DNA of 64,000 nucleotides from Gemmataceae bacterium (GTDB lineage Bacteria > Planctomycetota > Planctomycetia > Gemmatales > Gemmataceae): positions 32,381 to 96,380 of the forward strand of contig JAQGHQ010000272.1 in assembly GCA_028288765.1 (NCBI GenBank), read 5' to 3'. This document shows positions 53,635-62,183 of the stretch, piece by piece. The notes beneath the pieces were generated by a model, which was not told the origin of the DNA, did no database searches, and saw only the letters and a list, made by a program, of their open reading frames with translations. Made by a program: the position numbers and the translations under genes. Each line of letters begins with the position of its first letter. Position 1 is the first letter of the stretch.

Positions 53635-53953
53635 GCCGCAAGGGACGTCCCGGCTCCTTGGGGCTGGCATCCCGGCAGCCGAGCGTTTCGCGAGGACTGT
53701 CTTGGCTGCCCCTGTCGCTCTCTGGCCCGGCGACCTGGGTTTCGCCTTGCCTTGGTTGCGTCTGAAACACGAACCCCGCGAAGCGGTCGCATTTGGGCGA
53801 CCGGCGGGAAAAATCGTACACGGCCCGCGCGGCACCGACCAAACCGAAAGAGACAACCTTCACCGGGTTCATGCTGGTCCGAATCGAAGCGTGAGAAACG
53901 CCAGACCCCCGGCTTCTCCGAAGAAACCGGGGGTCTGGTTTCGTGAAAGAGGG
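53635..53953. terminator. hairpin between convergent genes
   Basis: A perfect 12-bp stem (53901-53912 with 53927-53938, CCAGACCCCCGG) followed on the plus strand by TTTCG sits between the LolA-like gene and the kinase-WD40 gene. It is a plausible bidirectional terminator. The GCGGTCGCATTT sequence near 53778 recurs at 16522. Confidence 0.5.
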
Positions 53954-56740
53954 TTACGGCAGCTGCCACTGCCGGAGCGTCCGATCGGCGGCACCGGACC
54001 ACAGTGACTTCCCATCCGGTGTGAACGCCAGGGCGAGCACCCGCCCGGTGTGACCCGTCAACGTCGCCACGGGCTTGCCGTCCACAACGGCCCAGACCCG
54101 CACCTCGCCGTCGGCCCCGCCGGACGCCAGGAGATGACCGTCCGGCGAGAAGGCCACGCTCACCACCGGCCGGGCGTGCGCGTCCGCGCGCCACCGGAGC
54201 GTCGGGCCGGCCACCTCCCACAGGCACACGGCGTTCTCCCGCCCGGGCTGGAGCGCGCCCAACTGCAAGACCCCGCCGCCGCCGGTCGCGGCGAGACGCC
54301 CGTTCGGCGAGAACGCGGCACACAGGACTGCTTCGCGGTGCGCCGTCATCGGCTTCGGCTTCGCTTTATCGGTCAGGTCGATCAGGAAGAGCTTACCGTC
54401 GACCCCGCCCACGAGCCCCTTCCGGTCGGCCGAGACGGCCACGGCGCGGACCGCGTCCTCGAGATCGCTACCGAGCAGATGCGTCGTCTTGATCGGCTGC
54501 CCGATGGCTTGGAATTGTTCCAGGTTCACCTTGACGATCACCCTGGGGTACACGGCCAGGCCCAACTTGGCGTCCGGCGCCACGGCCGCCCCCAGGACGT
54601 GGAGAGCCTGCCGCGGGGACTGCGAGGACCGGCGGCCCCGTGCCAGGTCCCAGAGTGCCACCGTGTCGTCCGCGCTGACCGAAAGTGCGGTCTTGCCGTC
54701 TGCGGATACGGCCAGCCCCGTCACCCGGCCGGTGTGGCCGGAGAGCGGGCTGAGCAGCTCGCCGCGCGACAAATTCCACACCCGGACTGCATTCCCGTCC
54801 TCGGCTTGTTTGGCCGGGGCTTTGCCCGCGTCCGGTCGGGTCGATCCGTCCGAGACAAGGGCCAGCGACGCGTCCGGGGCGAACGCCATCGCCCCGATCT
54901 CGGCGTCGGGCTTCTCGGCCACCTCGATGACTCGCGCGCAGGGGCCGGGGGCGAGCTGCACCGGCAGGCGAGCGGTCACCGCGTCGGATCGGGCGTCCTG
55001 GCCTGGGGCGGCGGTGACGTCGATCTGTGGGTTCCCGGCCGCCGGCTCGGCCATCAGCCGGAGGGTGAACACCGGGTTCGGCTCGCCGGGCCGCACGGTC
55101 AGCGGGCCGGGCGGCGAGACCCGGACCTCCTTCGGCCCACTCCAGCGCAGGTTGATCGGCTCTTTGTTGCCGCGGTGATCGACCTCGACCGTGACCTCAC
55201 GCTGCTCCCCGACCGCGAGCGTCACCCCGTCCGGTCGGAGGCGCAGGGCGGGTGGGGTACGTGGCGCTGAGCTGGGTGGCGTGGTTTTCGCGGGGGGGGT
55301 CGATGTGCCCGGCGGCGCCGTTTGCGCGGTCGGGTTCGCCGAGGCAAGGGTCGGGCTCGTCTGCTGAGTGGGCGCGGAGCCGGCCGGGGGCGGCGCGGGA
55401 TTACTCGGCGGGCTCACCAACGCGGTCTGGCCCGGCGCCGATGTGAGGTTGGATTTCCCGCGCGGCCAGGCCAGGATTGCGACTACGACCGCACTGAGAC
55501 AGACTGCCGCGGCGATGCCGCCGATGACGAGCGGCCGGTTCGATTTCTTCTTGGCGGCCTTGCGGCGGGCACTCGACCGCGGCCGGCGGGTGCCGGACGA
55601 GGCTTTGACTCGCGGGGCCGGCGCGGTTTCTTGAACAGGAGTGGCCTTCGGAGCGGGCGGGGGCGGGCGGCCCTCGTCTTCGACCCGGGCGGGCGGCCGC
55701 GCCACGGCACTCGTTCTGATCGGCGGCGTGGGGCCGCCGGAGGAGGGCGTCGGCGCCGCCTCGGCCGACCGCGCCGCGGCCGGGCCGGTCTCCTGGTCGG
55801 GGGATCGCAGGTACTCGGTCAGGGCAGCCGCGAACTTCGCCATCGTCGCGAAGCGGTCCGCCGGCTGGCGGGCCATCGCCTTCAGGCAAATCTCCTCCAG
55901 CCGGGGCGGGACGCCGGGCCGCAGCTCGCTCGGCCGGGCCGGCGGCTTGAGCAGGATCGACGCCAGGATACTGGCCGTGGTACCGGTGAAGGGCCGGCGG
56001 CCGGTCAGCATCTCGTACAGGAGCACGCCGAGCGCGTACACGTCCGCCGCCGGGCCGACGGCCAGGTTGTCCCCGTCCACCTGCTCCGGGGACATGTACT
56101 CGAGGGTCCCGATGACGTCGCCCTGGCGGGTCAGCCCCTCGGTCGCCCGGTCGTCGGCGCGGCGGGCCAGGCCGAAGTCCATGACCACCGGCTCGCCGTT
56201 TGACCGGAGCAAGACGTTGCTCGGCTTGAGGTCGCGGTGGATCACCCCGTGGGAGTGCGCCTCCTGCATTGCCACGGCCAGTTTGCGGACCAGTATGGCG
56301 ATCTGCTGCGGGGTGAAGGGGCGGCCGGATTCCAGCAGCTGGGCCAGTGACCGACCCTGAATGAACGCCATTGTCAGGTACGGGACACCGTCTTGTTCGC
56401 CGACGTCGAACACGGGGCAAATGTTCGCGTGCTGGAGGGTGGCGGCGGCGCGGGCCTCGCGGTAGAACCGCTGCCTCATGTCGGTGTCGTCGCCGTCGAG
56501 AAACGGGATCTTGAGGGCGACCAGCCGGTCGAGCTGAGTGTCGTGGGCCCGGAACACGGCCCCCATCCCGCCCTTGCCGAGACAGTCCTGGATGCGATAC
56601 CGGCCGAACGCGCGGGGGATCTTGTCGACCCCCCGTGACCTGGACGCAGGGAGCGCGATGACGGCTTCCGGCCGGGACGAGGGACCGGCAAAGGTCCCGG
56701 GGCCATCTTCCGGCGTCGAGAGCGGACCGGAGTCCGGCAT
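53954..56740 (-). CDS. membrane Ser/Thr kinase fused to WD40 propeller
   Basis: A 928-residue fusion. The kinase domain (about 48-310) has GKGGMGAVF, ATP Lys 77 (VALKIPF), H168-R-D-L-K-P-S-N, D188-F-G, and the SPE form of APE. A linker with basic residues precedes one transmembrane helix (about 410-435, PLVIGGIAAAVCLSAVVVAILAW), a Pro/Thr-rich region, an Ig-like part, and a C-terminal set of WD40 repeats (about 620-928, e.g. LSGHTGRVTGLAVSADGKTALSVSADDTVALWDLARG). The propeller would face the other side of the membrane, as a sensor or binding module. Kinase-propeller fusions are frequent in planctomycetes. Confidence 0.93.
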   Translation of the reverse strand: MPDSGPLSTPEDGPGTFAGPSSRPEAVIALPASRSRGVDKIPRAFGRYRIQDCLGKGGMGAVFRAHDTQLDRLVALKIPFLDGDDTDMRQRFYREARAAATLQHANICPVFDVGEQDGVPYLTMAFIQGRSLAQLLESGRPFTPQQIAILVRKLAVAMQEAHSHGVIHRDLKPSNVLLRSNGEPVVMDFGLARRADDRATEGLTRQGDVIGTLEYMSPEQVDGDNLAVGPAADVYALGVLLYEMLTGRRPFTGTTASILASILLKPPARPSELRPGVPPRLEEICLKAMARQPADRFATMAKFAAALTEYLRSPDQETGPAAARSAEAAPTPSSGGPTPPIRTSAVARPPARVEDEGRPPPPAPKATPVQETAPAPRVKASSGTRRPRSSARRKAAKKKSNRPLVIGGIAAAVCLSAVVVAILAWPRGKSNLTSAPGQTALVSPPSNPAPPPAGSAPTQQTSPTLASANPTAQTAPPGTSTPPAKTTPPSSAPRTPPALRLRPDGVTLAVGEQREVTVEVDHRGNKEPINLRWSGPKEVRVSPPGPLTVRPGEPNPVFTLRLMAEPAAGNPQIDVTAAPGQDARSDAVTARLPVQLAPGPCARVIEVAEKPDAEIGAMAFAPDASLALVSDGSTRPDAGKAPAKQAEDGNAVRVWNLSRGELLSPLSGHTGRVTGLAVSADGKTALSVSADDTVALWDLARGRRSSQSPRQALHVLGAAVAPDAKLGLAVYPRVIVKVNLEQFQAIGQPIKTTHLLGSDLEDAVRAVAVSADRKGLVGGVDGKLFLIDLTDKAKPKPMTAHREAVLCAAFSPNGRLAATGGGGVLQLGALQPGRENAVCLWEVAGPTLRWRADAHARPVVSVAFSPDGHLLASGGADGEVRVWAVVDGKPVATLTGHTGRVLALAFTPDGKSLWSGAADRTLRQWQLP

Positions 56741-57136
56741 ATCAACGACCCTCCGTCGAGCAGGAGGCGACTGGCGACAGGATTTCGGGCGAAGAGAGGC
56801 AGCGATCGGATGTTGCGACGATCGAGATTAATGACAACGGGATTATAGCCATCCCGGCCCGCCCGGGACAAGAAATGGAAAAATTGAGGAATCGGGTCAC
56901 GTGCGAGCACAGCGAAACGGCCCCGGAGGGGTCGGTTTGTAGGGGTTGTTGGAGACGTGAGGGTTCCCATCCGCGCGCGGAAGGAGTCTGATCCTGCCGG
57001 CCAAAATCCGGTGGATTGGCGGTGCAGGCGGGAACGGCAACGCCGGAAGGTCGAACTCGACAGAACATCCAGCACCCCCGGACGTGCCGCCCGGCGGACC
57101 GGCAGGGGGGCGAAGACGGTCGGGGTAACGGACCGC
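56741..57136. other. intergenic region upstream of the kinase gene
   Basis: No gene seen. It presumably holds the kinase promoter and the decayed 3' part of the adjacent TIGR03009-like remnant. Confidence 0.35.
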
Positions 57137-57356
57137 ACGTTTCTCTTTTGAACACCGCTTCCTTACTGATCAGGTCGAACTTCGTTTGGAAGCTGCTCGC
57201 CCTGCCCGTCCGCTGTTCCCACGCGGCCAGGTGGGCGTCGAGTTTAGGATCGGCGGCGGGCGGGGTCGAGCTCGTGGGCAGGACCGGCAGGGGCTGCGCC
57301 CGCGCAGCCGGTGCGGCGAGCAAGGCCGCCGCCAGGGTCATGCCGACAGGCCGCAT
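57137..57356 (-). pseudogene. truncated N-terminus of a TIGR03009-like exported protein
   Basis: The frame opens at an ATG at 57356 with a good signal peptide (MRPVGMTLAAALLAAPAARAQ). It then gives DAHLAAWEQRT...FDLISKEAVFKRE, which matches the start of planctomycete TIGR03009-type exported proteins (normally about 250 residues). After about residue 72 the sequence becomes Cys/Arg/Pro-rich without strand pattern, while the frame stays open by chance. I read this as a gene that lost its remaining part by deletion. A complete short protein is the less likely alternative. Confidence 0.55.
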
Positions 57357-57794
57357 GAGGTGGATCTCCTCATTCCGATTCCCATCGGCTGACCGCTCGT
57401 GAGAAAATCGGCAGGGGCGCGGAGTATGATGCGCGTGGTCCTGGTCCCGATCAATCACAAGTGTGAGACCCCGGGCCAAGATTGCCAGAGAATCCCCCCG
57501 AGCTCCGAAGCCGCCCAGACAGCCCGCGTTGAAGGGGTGACTGGTGCTGACAATCCCAAACACATCGTCCCGCTCTTTCTACCGCGTTTGACCTGAGTTT
57601 GTCCGGTGGACACGCCAAGACATCGGTATCTAGCGGGCGTTCAACTTGAAGGGCTGAGAGCCTTGAGCCCCCGGCATCACCCGGGGTCGGGAACTCGAAC
57701 CGGGCAAAAAACCGTCCAACCCGGCCGCCCGGATTCCGGCACGCCGGTTGCCGCACTATTTCCTGGGGTTCGGCGCAATTACGAGGAGGGTCCG
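57357..57794. other. intergenic region, no gene recognised
   Basis: About 440 bases without a convincing gene. A CCCCGGCATCACCCGGGG hairpin (near 57668-57685) is present, about 110 bases before the small Tyr-rich peptide gene. Confidence 0.4.
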
Positions 57795-58061
57795 ATGCGA
57801 TCCCTGCGGTCGATCGGTGCTGCTTTGCTCATGATCCTCGGCTCGCTCGGCCTGGTCGCGGGCACCCCGGACCGGGCCGCCGCCCAGCACTATCACTGGC
57901 ACGGGGGTTATAACCACCCGTACTACTGGCACCACGGATACTACAACCCGTACTACGCTTACAGCCCGTACTACAACTGGAACGGCGCTTACGGCGGGTA
58001 CTACGGCACCTACCCCTACTACTCCTGGTATCAGACCTACCCCTGGGGGTGGTACTGGTGA
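57795..58061 (+). CDS. small secreted Tyr/Gly/His-rich peptide
   Basis: An 88-residue product with a signal peptide (SIGAALLMILGSLGLVAGTPDRAAA) and GAGGAGGG before its ATG. The mature 55 residues are mostly Tyr, Gly, Asn, His, Pro and Trp (NHPYYWHHGYYNPYYAYSPYYN). Such composition occurs in structural surface peptides and in metal-binding peptides. No family can be named. Confidence 0.7.
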   Translation: MRSLRSIGAALLMILGSLGLVAGTPDRAAAQHYHWHGGYNHPYYWHHGYYNPYYAYSPYYNWNGAYGGYYGTYPYYSWYQTYPWGWYW

Positions 58062-58067
58062 CGAACC

Positions 58068-58114
58068 ACGGCCGGCGGCATTTCTCCGTTGATCGGACAA
58101 GTGCCGCCGGCCGT
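58068..58114 (+). terminator. hairpin after the Tyr-rich peptide gene
   Basis: Perfect 13-bp stem (58068-58080 with 58102-58114, ACGGCCGGCGGCA), seven bases after the stop codon. There is no U tract. Confidence 0.5.
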
Positions 58115-58448
58115 CCGCTGCGAAACGGCGGGCGCAGTGTGAGCAACCTCCTGCGCCCGCCGGTGTTGTCGGCCCGACCTGCCGACCCGAATGGGTGACC
58201 GTGATCCATTTCCAAACCGTTCACTTGTCACGTCGTGCGTGCAAGTCTTTGTTGAATCTCCTGTCGCCCTGCCCCGGGCACATCGGTTGCACGCACACTA
58301 CCGGCCCGGTCCTCCGCGCGGGCGGCGCGGGGTTCCCCGACCCTCTGCCATGTACTGGTCGCCGGGCCGCTCCCCCACCCAGCCGACCCCTCCGTTGATG
58401 CCGCCCCGCGTGTTCGCCCATACCAGGTTTCACCCCGAGGAGACGGTC
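58115..58448. other. intergenic region upstream of the EF-hand gene
   Basis: No gene seen; presumably the leader and promoter of the EF-hand protein (CCGAGGAGACGG precedes its ATG). Confidence 0.4.
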
Positions 58449-59177
58449 ATGCGATTGTTCACAAAGACGCTGGGGCTCGCCACCCTCTGCTCCCTCGCGG
58501 TGGCGCTTGCCGCCCACGGCCAGCAGCCGGCGAGGCCGGGCATCCCCCCGGATCCGAACAAGACCGCGGGCGGCGGTCAGCCCGACGCCCGGAACGCGCC
58601 CCGGTTCGACGCCGCGCGGTTCTTCAAGGACCACGACAAGAATAACGACGGGAAATTGAGCAAGGACGAACTGCCGGCGACCGCCCAGAGCCAGTTCGAC
58701 CAGATCGACACCAACAAAGACGGGTACATCAGCCAGGAGGAACTCCAGCAATACGCCGCCCGGATGGCCCGCCAGCGGCCGCAGCTGATCGAGATCGTGT
58801 TCTACACGATCGACATCCCGGAAGAGGCGTTGACCACCCAGGAGCTCCAGACCGCCTACGACCAGCTCCGCCGACTCGACAAGAATAACGACGGGAAGAT
58901 CGACGAGAGTGAGGTAAAGGCGATCCGGGAGCAGCGGCGGAAGGAGCGGACCGACGGCATCTTCTCCGCCCTGGACCGGAACAAGGACGGGAAGATCTCG
59001 AAGGAGGAGGCCCGGGGATTGTGGGCGGACAATTTCGCCCAGCTCGACAAGAATGGGGACGGGTATCTGGACCGGGAGGAGGTCGAGGCCGCGCTCGCGA
59101 CGGCAGTCCCGGGACGCCAGGGGGATAAGGGCGGAGCACCCGACCAGCCGGGCAAGAACCAGCCGGACAAGAAGTAG
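58449..59177 (+). CDS. exported EF-hand protein with five calcium loops
   Basis: A 242-residue protein with a signal peptide (LATLCSLAVALAAHGQQ). Five canonical EF-hand loops follow: about 63-74 (DKNNDGKLSKDE), 87-98 (DTNKDGYISQEE), 144-155 (DKNNDGKIDESE), 176-187 (DRNKDGKISKEE) and 200-211 (DKNGDGYLDREE). All have Asp at position 1 and Glu at 12. The first two and last two loops lie close enough to pair; the third is single. Calcium binding outside the cytoplasm is very likely; the partner is unknown. CGAGGAGACGG precedes the chosen ATG. Confidence 0.93.
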   Translation: MRLFTKTLGLATLCSLAVALAAHGQQPARPGIPPDPNKTAGGGQPDARNAPRFDAARFFKDHDKNNDGKLSKDELPATAQSQFDQIDTNKDGYISQEELQQYAARMARQRPQLIEIVFYTIDIPEEALTTQELQTAYDQLRRLDKNNDGKIDESEVKAIREQRRKERTDGIFSALDRNKDGKISKEEARGLWADNFAQLDKNGDGYLDREEVEAALATAVPGRQGDKGGAPDQPGKNQPDKK

Positions 59178-59227
59178 CCCGGGACAGAGGGGTGTTCGGG
59201 CGAGCGGCAGGTGGACCCCGCCCCGCC

Positions 59228-59261
59228 GGGTGGGCTGTGGGTATGTGCCCACAGCCCACCC
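59228..59261. terminator. perfect hairpin between convergent genes
   Basis: 14-bp perfect stem (59228-59241 with 59248-59261, GGGTGGGCTGTGGG) with a six-base loop, between the EF-hand gene (+) and the permease gene (-). Confidence 0.55.
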
Positions 59262-59337
59262 GTGATTTCGGCCCAAATGGCCGGGGCAAGCATAGCCCGG
59301 ACTACACCCGCTACGCCCTTGGTTATCTTCGAATTCG

Positions 59338-60906
59338 CTATTCTTTCGCCCCCGCGGCCGGAGTCGGGGCGCCTGGCAGGTAGGTCTCCCGGCAGTGGCG
59401 GTACGCGGCCTCCACCTTCCGGACAAGTTCCTTCGCCTCGGCCCCGTTGCCGGCCAGGAGGGCGTCTCGCAGTTCCTCCAGCCGCTCCCGGAGGTCGTCC
59501 GCCGTCGCCGCCGCTGCCGCGTCCAGCCGCCCGGTCCGGATCACCGCCCCGACCTGCACCTTTCGGGTCAACAAGTCCCACCGCTCGATCTGGCGGATTG
59601 CCTCCTCGCGATTACCCGCGTTCACAGACGTCAGGGCGTCTGCCTTGACGCGGACCATTTCGTCGAACGCCTCCTTCGGGGCCGGGTAGTACACGTACAG
59701 GGCGGCCACGCTGAAAACCACTAGCCCGGCCAGGCCCGCTGCCCCCAGGACCGGCCCAGGGAGCGGTCGGTCCCAGAACTTGGTGCTCTTGACCGGGGGC
59801 GGGGCCTTTGCCAGCCAGGCGTCCAGTCGGCCGGAGGGGTCGAACGAGCGGAGGGCCAGGCCCAGGGAGAACAAGAAGCCGAGGCCGGCGAGCGAGACGG
59901 GCTCCAGGATCTCGATCTTCTCGGCCACCTTGCCCAGGGCCTCGGCCGGGTGGACGCTGAAGCCGGCGGGGTAAGGGCTCGTCCAGTCGTCGAACGCGTG
60001 CGTGTGGCTCGCCTCTTCGTGGGCGAAGTACAGCGGCCCCTCGGCCGCGTACGCAAGCCCCAGGGACAGGACAGTGACGAACCCGACCCAGGCCAGGATC
60101 CGCCCCCGCCCCAGCCACCCGGTCAGCCAGGCGATCGTCCCGACGTTCAGCCCGATCCCGAGCTCGAACAGGATGAACGCCGCCCCGACCGAGTTCCCGT
60201 GTTCGAACATCAGCCCGAGCCGCATCATCCCGGGGAGCGAGCCGGAGTACGCCGGCAGGGCCAGGGCGGCCATCAGGAGCGGGGATATCGGGTCGTCGTG
60301 CCGCATGGTCCGGCCCAGGCAGCCGAGCGGCAGCAGCCCGGCCATGAGACCGGTGAACCCGAGGCCGAGCAGCACGTACGGGGTGGTCGGCCCGACCGTC
60401 TCCCGCGCCGCCGCCGTAACCACGGCGGCGAGCCGTTTGAACCCCGGGGCCGGGGCCGGCTCGTCCGCCGGCAGCGGCCCCGCAGTGGGTGAGAAGACCC
60501 ACTCCCACGTCGCCCCCGCGGCCAGGGCGATGACCAGCGACCCGAGCGCGAACGTGATGATGACCACCGGCTCGGATAGGGTCAGGCCGTACAGCAGGGA
60601 GAGCGGGTTGATATGCGGGGCGGCCAGGACGAACGCCAGGATGGTCCCGGTCGGGACCCCGGCCCGGCGGAGCTCCCGGGCGATCGGGATCACCCCGAGG
60701 GCACAGACCGGGAGCACCGTCCCGACCGCCCAGGCCCGGACCAGGCCCTTCCACCCGGTCCCGCCGAATAGTTGGCGGAGGCCGGACGCGCCGAGCATCC
60801 GCCGCATCACCCCGGCCGCCACGAACCCGCACAGCAGGGTGGTCGAGGCCTCGACGGCGAGCTGCCCGGTACGGACGAAGACCGCCCAGAAGGAAGTTTC
60901 GAGCAT
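59338..60906 (-). CDS. ArsP/DUF318-type permease
   Basis: A 522-residue membrane protein with two halves of hydrophobic helices. FVAAGVMRRMLG, AVGTVLPVCALGVIPIARELRRAGVPTGTILAFVLAAPHINPLSLLYG and RETVGPTTPYVLLGLGFTGLMAGLLPLG match the ArsP_1/DUF318 permease family, which includes exporters of organoarsenicals and other cargo. The Cys in LPVCALGV is where family members keep a functional Cys. A C-terminal helical extension (about 420-522, highly charged) is not usual. A 170-base, very AT-rich gap lies upstream. The substrate is unknown. Confidence 0.82.
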   Translation of the reverse strand: MLETSFWAVFVRTGQLAVEASTTLLCGFVAAGVMRRMLGASGLRQLFGGTGWKGLVRAWAVGTVLPVCALGVIPIARELRRAGVPTGTILAFVLAAPHINPLSLLYGLTLSEPVVIITFALGSLVIALAAGATWEWVFSPTAGPLPADEPAPAPGFKRLAAVVTAAARETVGPTTPYVLLGLGFTGLMAGLLPLGCLGRTMRHDDPISPLLMAALALPAYSGSLPGMMRLGLMFEHGNSVGAAFILFELGIGLNVGTIAWLTGWLGRGRILAWVGFVTVLSLGLAYAAEGPLYFAHEEASHTHAFDDWTSPYPAGFSVHPAEALGKVAEKIEILEPVSLAGLGFLFSLGLALRSFDPSGRLDAWLAKAPPPVKSTKFWDRPLPGPVLGAAGLAGLVVFSVAALYVYYPAPKEAFDEMVRVKADALTSVNAGNREEAIRQIERWDLLTRKVQVGAVIRTGRLDAAAAATADDLRERLEELRDALLAGNGAEAKELVRKVEAAYRHCRETYLPGAPTPAAGAKE

Positions 60907-61080
60907 GACGGAGTGCCCTCGTACGCGGGGGGAAAACCGATTAAATAAGGAACACAGGAAGGCAGTAATAAATCACGAACATATAATCAATTTAAAAAAC
61001 GTAAAAATATATTGATAATTATCCGTCCTCGTCCCTGGTTTCCTGCTTTCCTCATTTGACTAAATATCCTCGCCGTTGGG
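60907..61080. other. strikingly AT-rich spacer
   Basis: Roughly 60945-61070 is dominated by A and T (for example AACATATAATCAATTTAAAAAA), in sharp contrast with the rest of the window. It separates the permease start from the end of the MoxR gene and could hold promoters, a foreign insertion, or bent DNA. Confidence 0.5.
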
Positions 61081-62016
61081 TTAAATCGGGACCGGGACGG
61101 AAGCGAGGATCTGGTCCAGTGCCCCGGCCCCGGCGTCCGGGTCGAGCCCGAGGCGGACGCCGAGGACGGGCCGGGCCACGTCCTGCACGTCGTCCGGGGT
61201 GACGAACGGGCGGCCCTTGAGGAACGCCCACGCCTGGGCCACCCGCTGCCAGGTGAGCAGCCCGCGGGGGCTCAGCCCCAGCGTCACCCGGGGGTGCGCC
61301 CGGGTCGCGGCGGCGAGGTCCACCAGGTACCCGCTGACGGCCCGGGTGACCGCCACCCGCGCCACCCGGGCCTGGAGGTCCGCCAGGGCGGCCGCGTCGA
61401 ACGCGGTCGTGGTCCCGGCCCGGTCGGCCGTCTCGCCGACCGCGGCGGCCAGCATGTCGAGCTCGTTCGCCCGGTCCGGGTAGCCGACCGACAGCTTTAT
61501 CGCGAACCGGTCGAGCTGGGCCTCCGGCAGTGGGTACGTGCCGTGGTGCTCGACCGGGTTCTGGGTGGCGATCACAAAGAACGTGCTGCTCAGGGCGTGG
61601 CAGATGTTGTCGACCGTTACCTGCCGCTCGGCCATCGCTTCCAGGAGGGCGGACTGGGTGCGGGGCGTGGTCCGGTTGATCTCGTCGGCGAGCAGGACGT
61701 CCGCGAACACCGGCCCGGGCTGGAACTCGAACTCGCGGGTCTTCTGATTGAAGATGCTGAACCCGGTGATGTCCCCGGGGAGCAGGTCGGGGGTACACTG
61801 GACGCGGGCGAACCGGCCGCCGACCGCGGCGGCCAGGGCCTTGGCCAGCGTGGTTTTGCCGAGCCCCGGCTTGTCTTCCAGGAGCAGGTGCCCGCGGGCG
61901 AGCAGCCCGGCCAGGACGAACTCGACCACTCCGGCCTTGCCCCGGAGGGCGGCGTTCAGGGCGGCCCGCAGCCCGGCGACCGGTGGGGGCGGGGTGGTGG
62001 TGGGGATGGCGGTCAA
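61081..62016 (-). CDS. MoxR-type AAA+ ATPase
   Basis: A 311-residue ATPase counted from a TTG at 62014-62016 (GAGG eight bases upstream). Walker A (DKPGLGKTTLA), Walker B (VLLADEINR), sensor 1 (FFVIATQNPVEHHGTYPLPEAQLDRF) and sensor 2 blocks (GLSPRGLLTW) are all present. MoxR proteins act as chaperone-like ATPases that mature partner complexes, often with a DUF58 protein and a transglutaminase-like membrane protein. The frame is open upstream to 62175 but that part is palindromic repeat DNA. A transglutaminase-like gene precedes it directly, which fits; DUF58 may lie beyond the window edge. Confidence 0.92.
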   Translation of the reverse strand: MTAIPTTTPPPPVAGLRAALNAALRGKAGVVEFVLAGLLARGHLLLEDKPGLGKTTLAKALAAAVGGRFARVQCTPDLLPGDITGFSIFNQKTREFEFQPGPVFADVLLADEINRTTPRTQSALLEAMAERQVTVDNICHALSSTFFVIATQNPVEHHGTYPLPEAQLDRFAIKLSVGYPDRANELDMLAAAVGETADRAGTTTAFDAAALADLQARVARVAVTRAVSGYLVDLAAATRAHPRVTLGLSPRGLLTWQRVAQAWAFLKGRPFVTPDDVQDVARPVLGVRLGLDPDAGAGALDQILASVPVPI

Positions 62017-62053
62017 AGCAATGGCCTCGGTCGGAAGTCGTGGGCGCTGGGTC

Positions 62054-62169
62054 GGGTGGCATGTCCACCGCTTTGGGTGGACATGCGGGTTTATCGTGAA
62101 TCGGGGACCTCGTCCCGAGCCGGCTTTCGGGCACCTGCATGTCCACGCCGACCCGTGGACATGCCACCC
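62054..62169. repeat. nested palindromic repeat
   Basis: Arms 62054-62086 and 62137-62169 pair over 33 positions with some central mismatches. Each arm is itself palindromic, with GCATGTCCAC at one end and GTGGACATGC at the other, so the ten-base motif occurs four times in alternating orientation. It sits between the end of the transglutaminase-like gene and the start of the MoxR gene. Confidence 0.7.
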
Positions 62170-62183
62170 GGCCACCTAACCGG

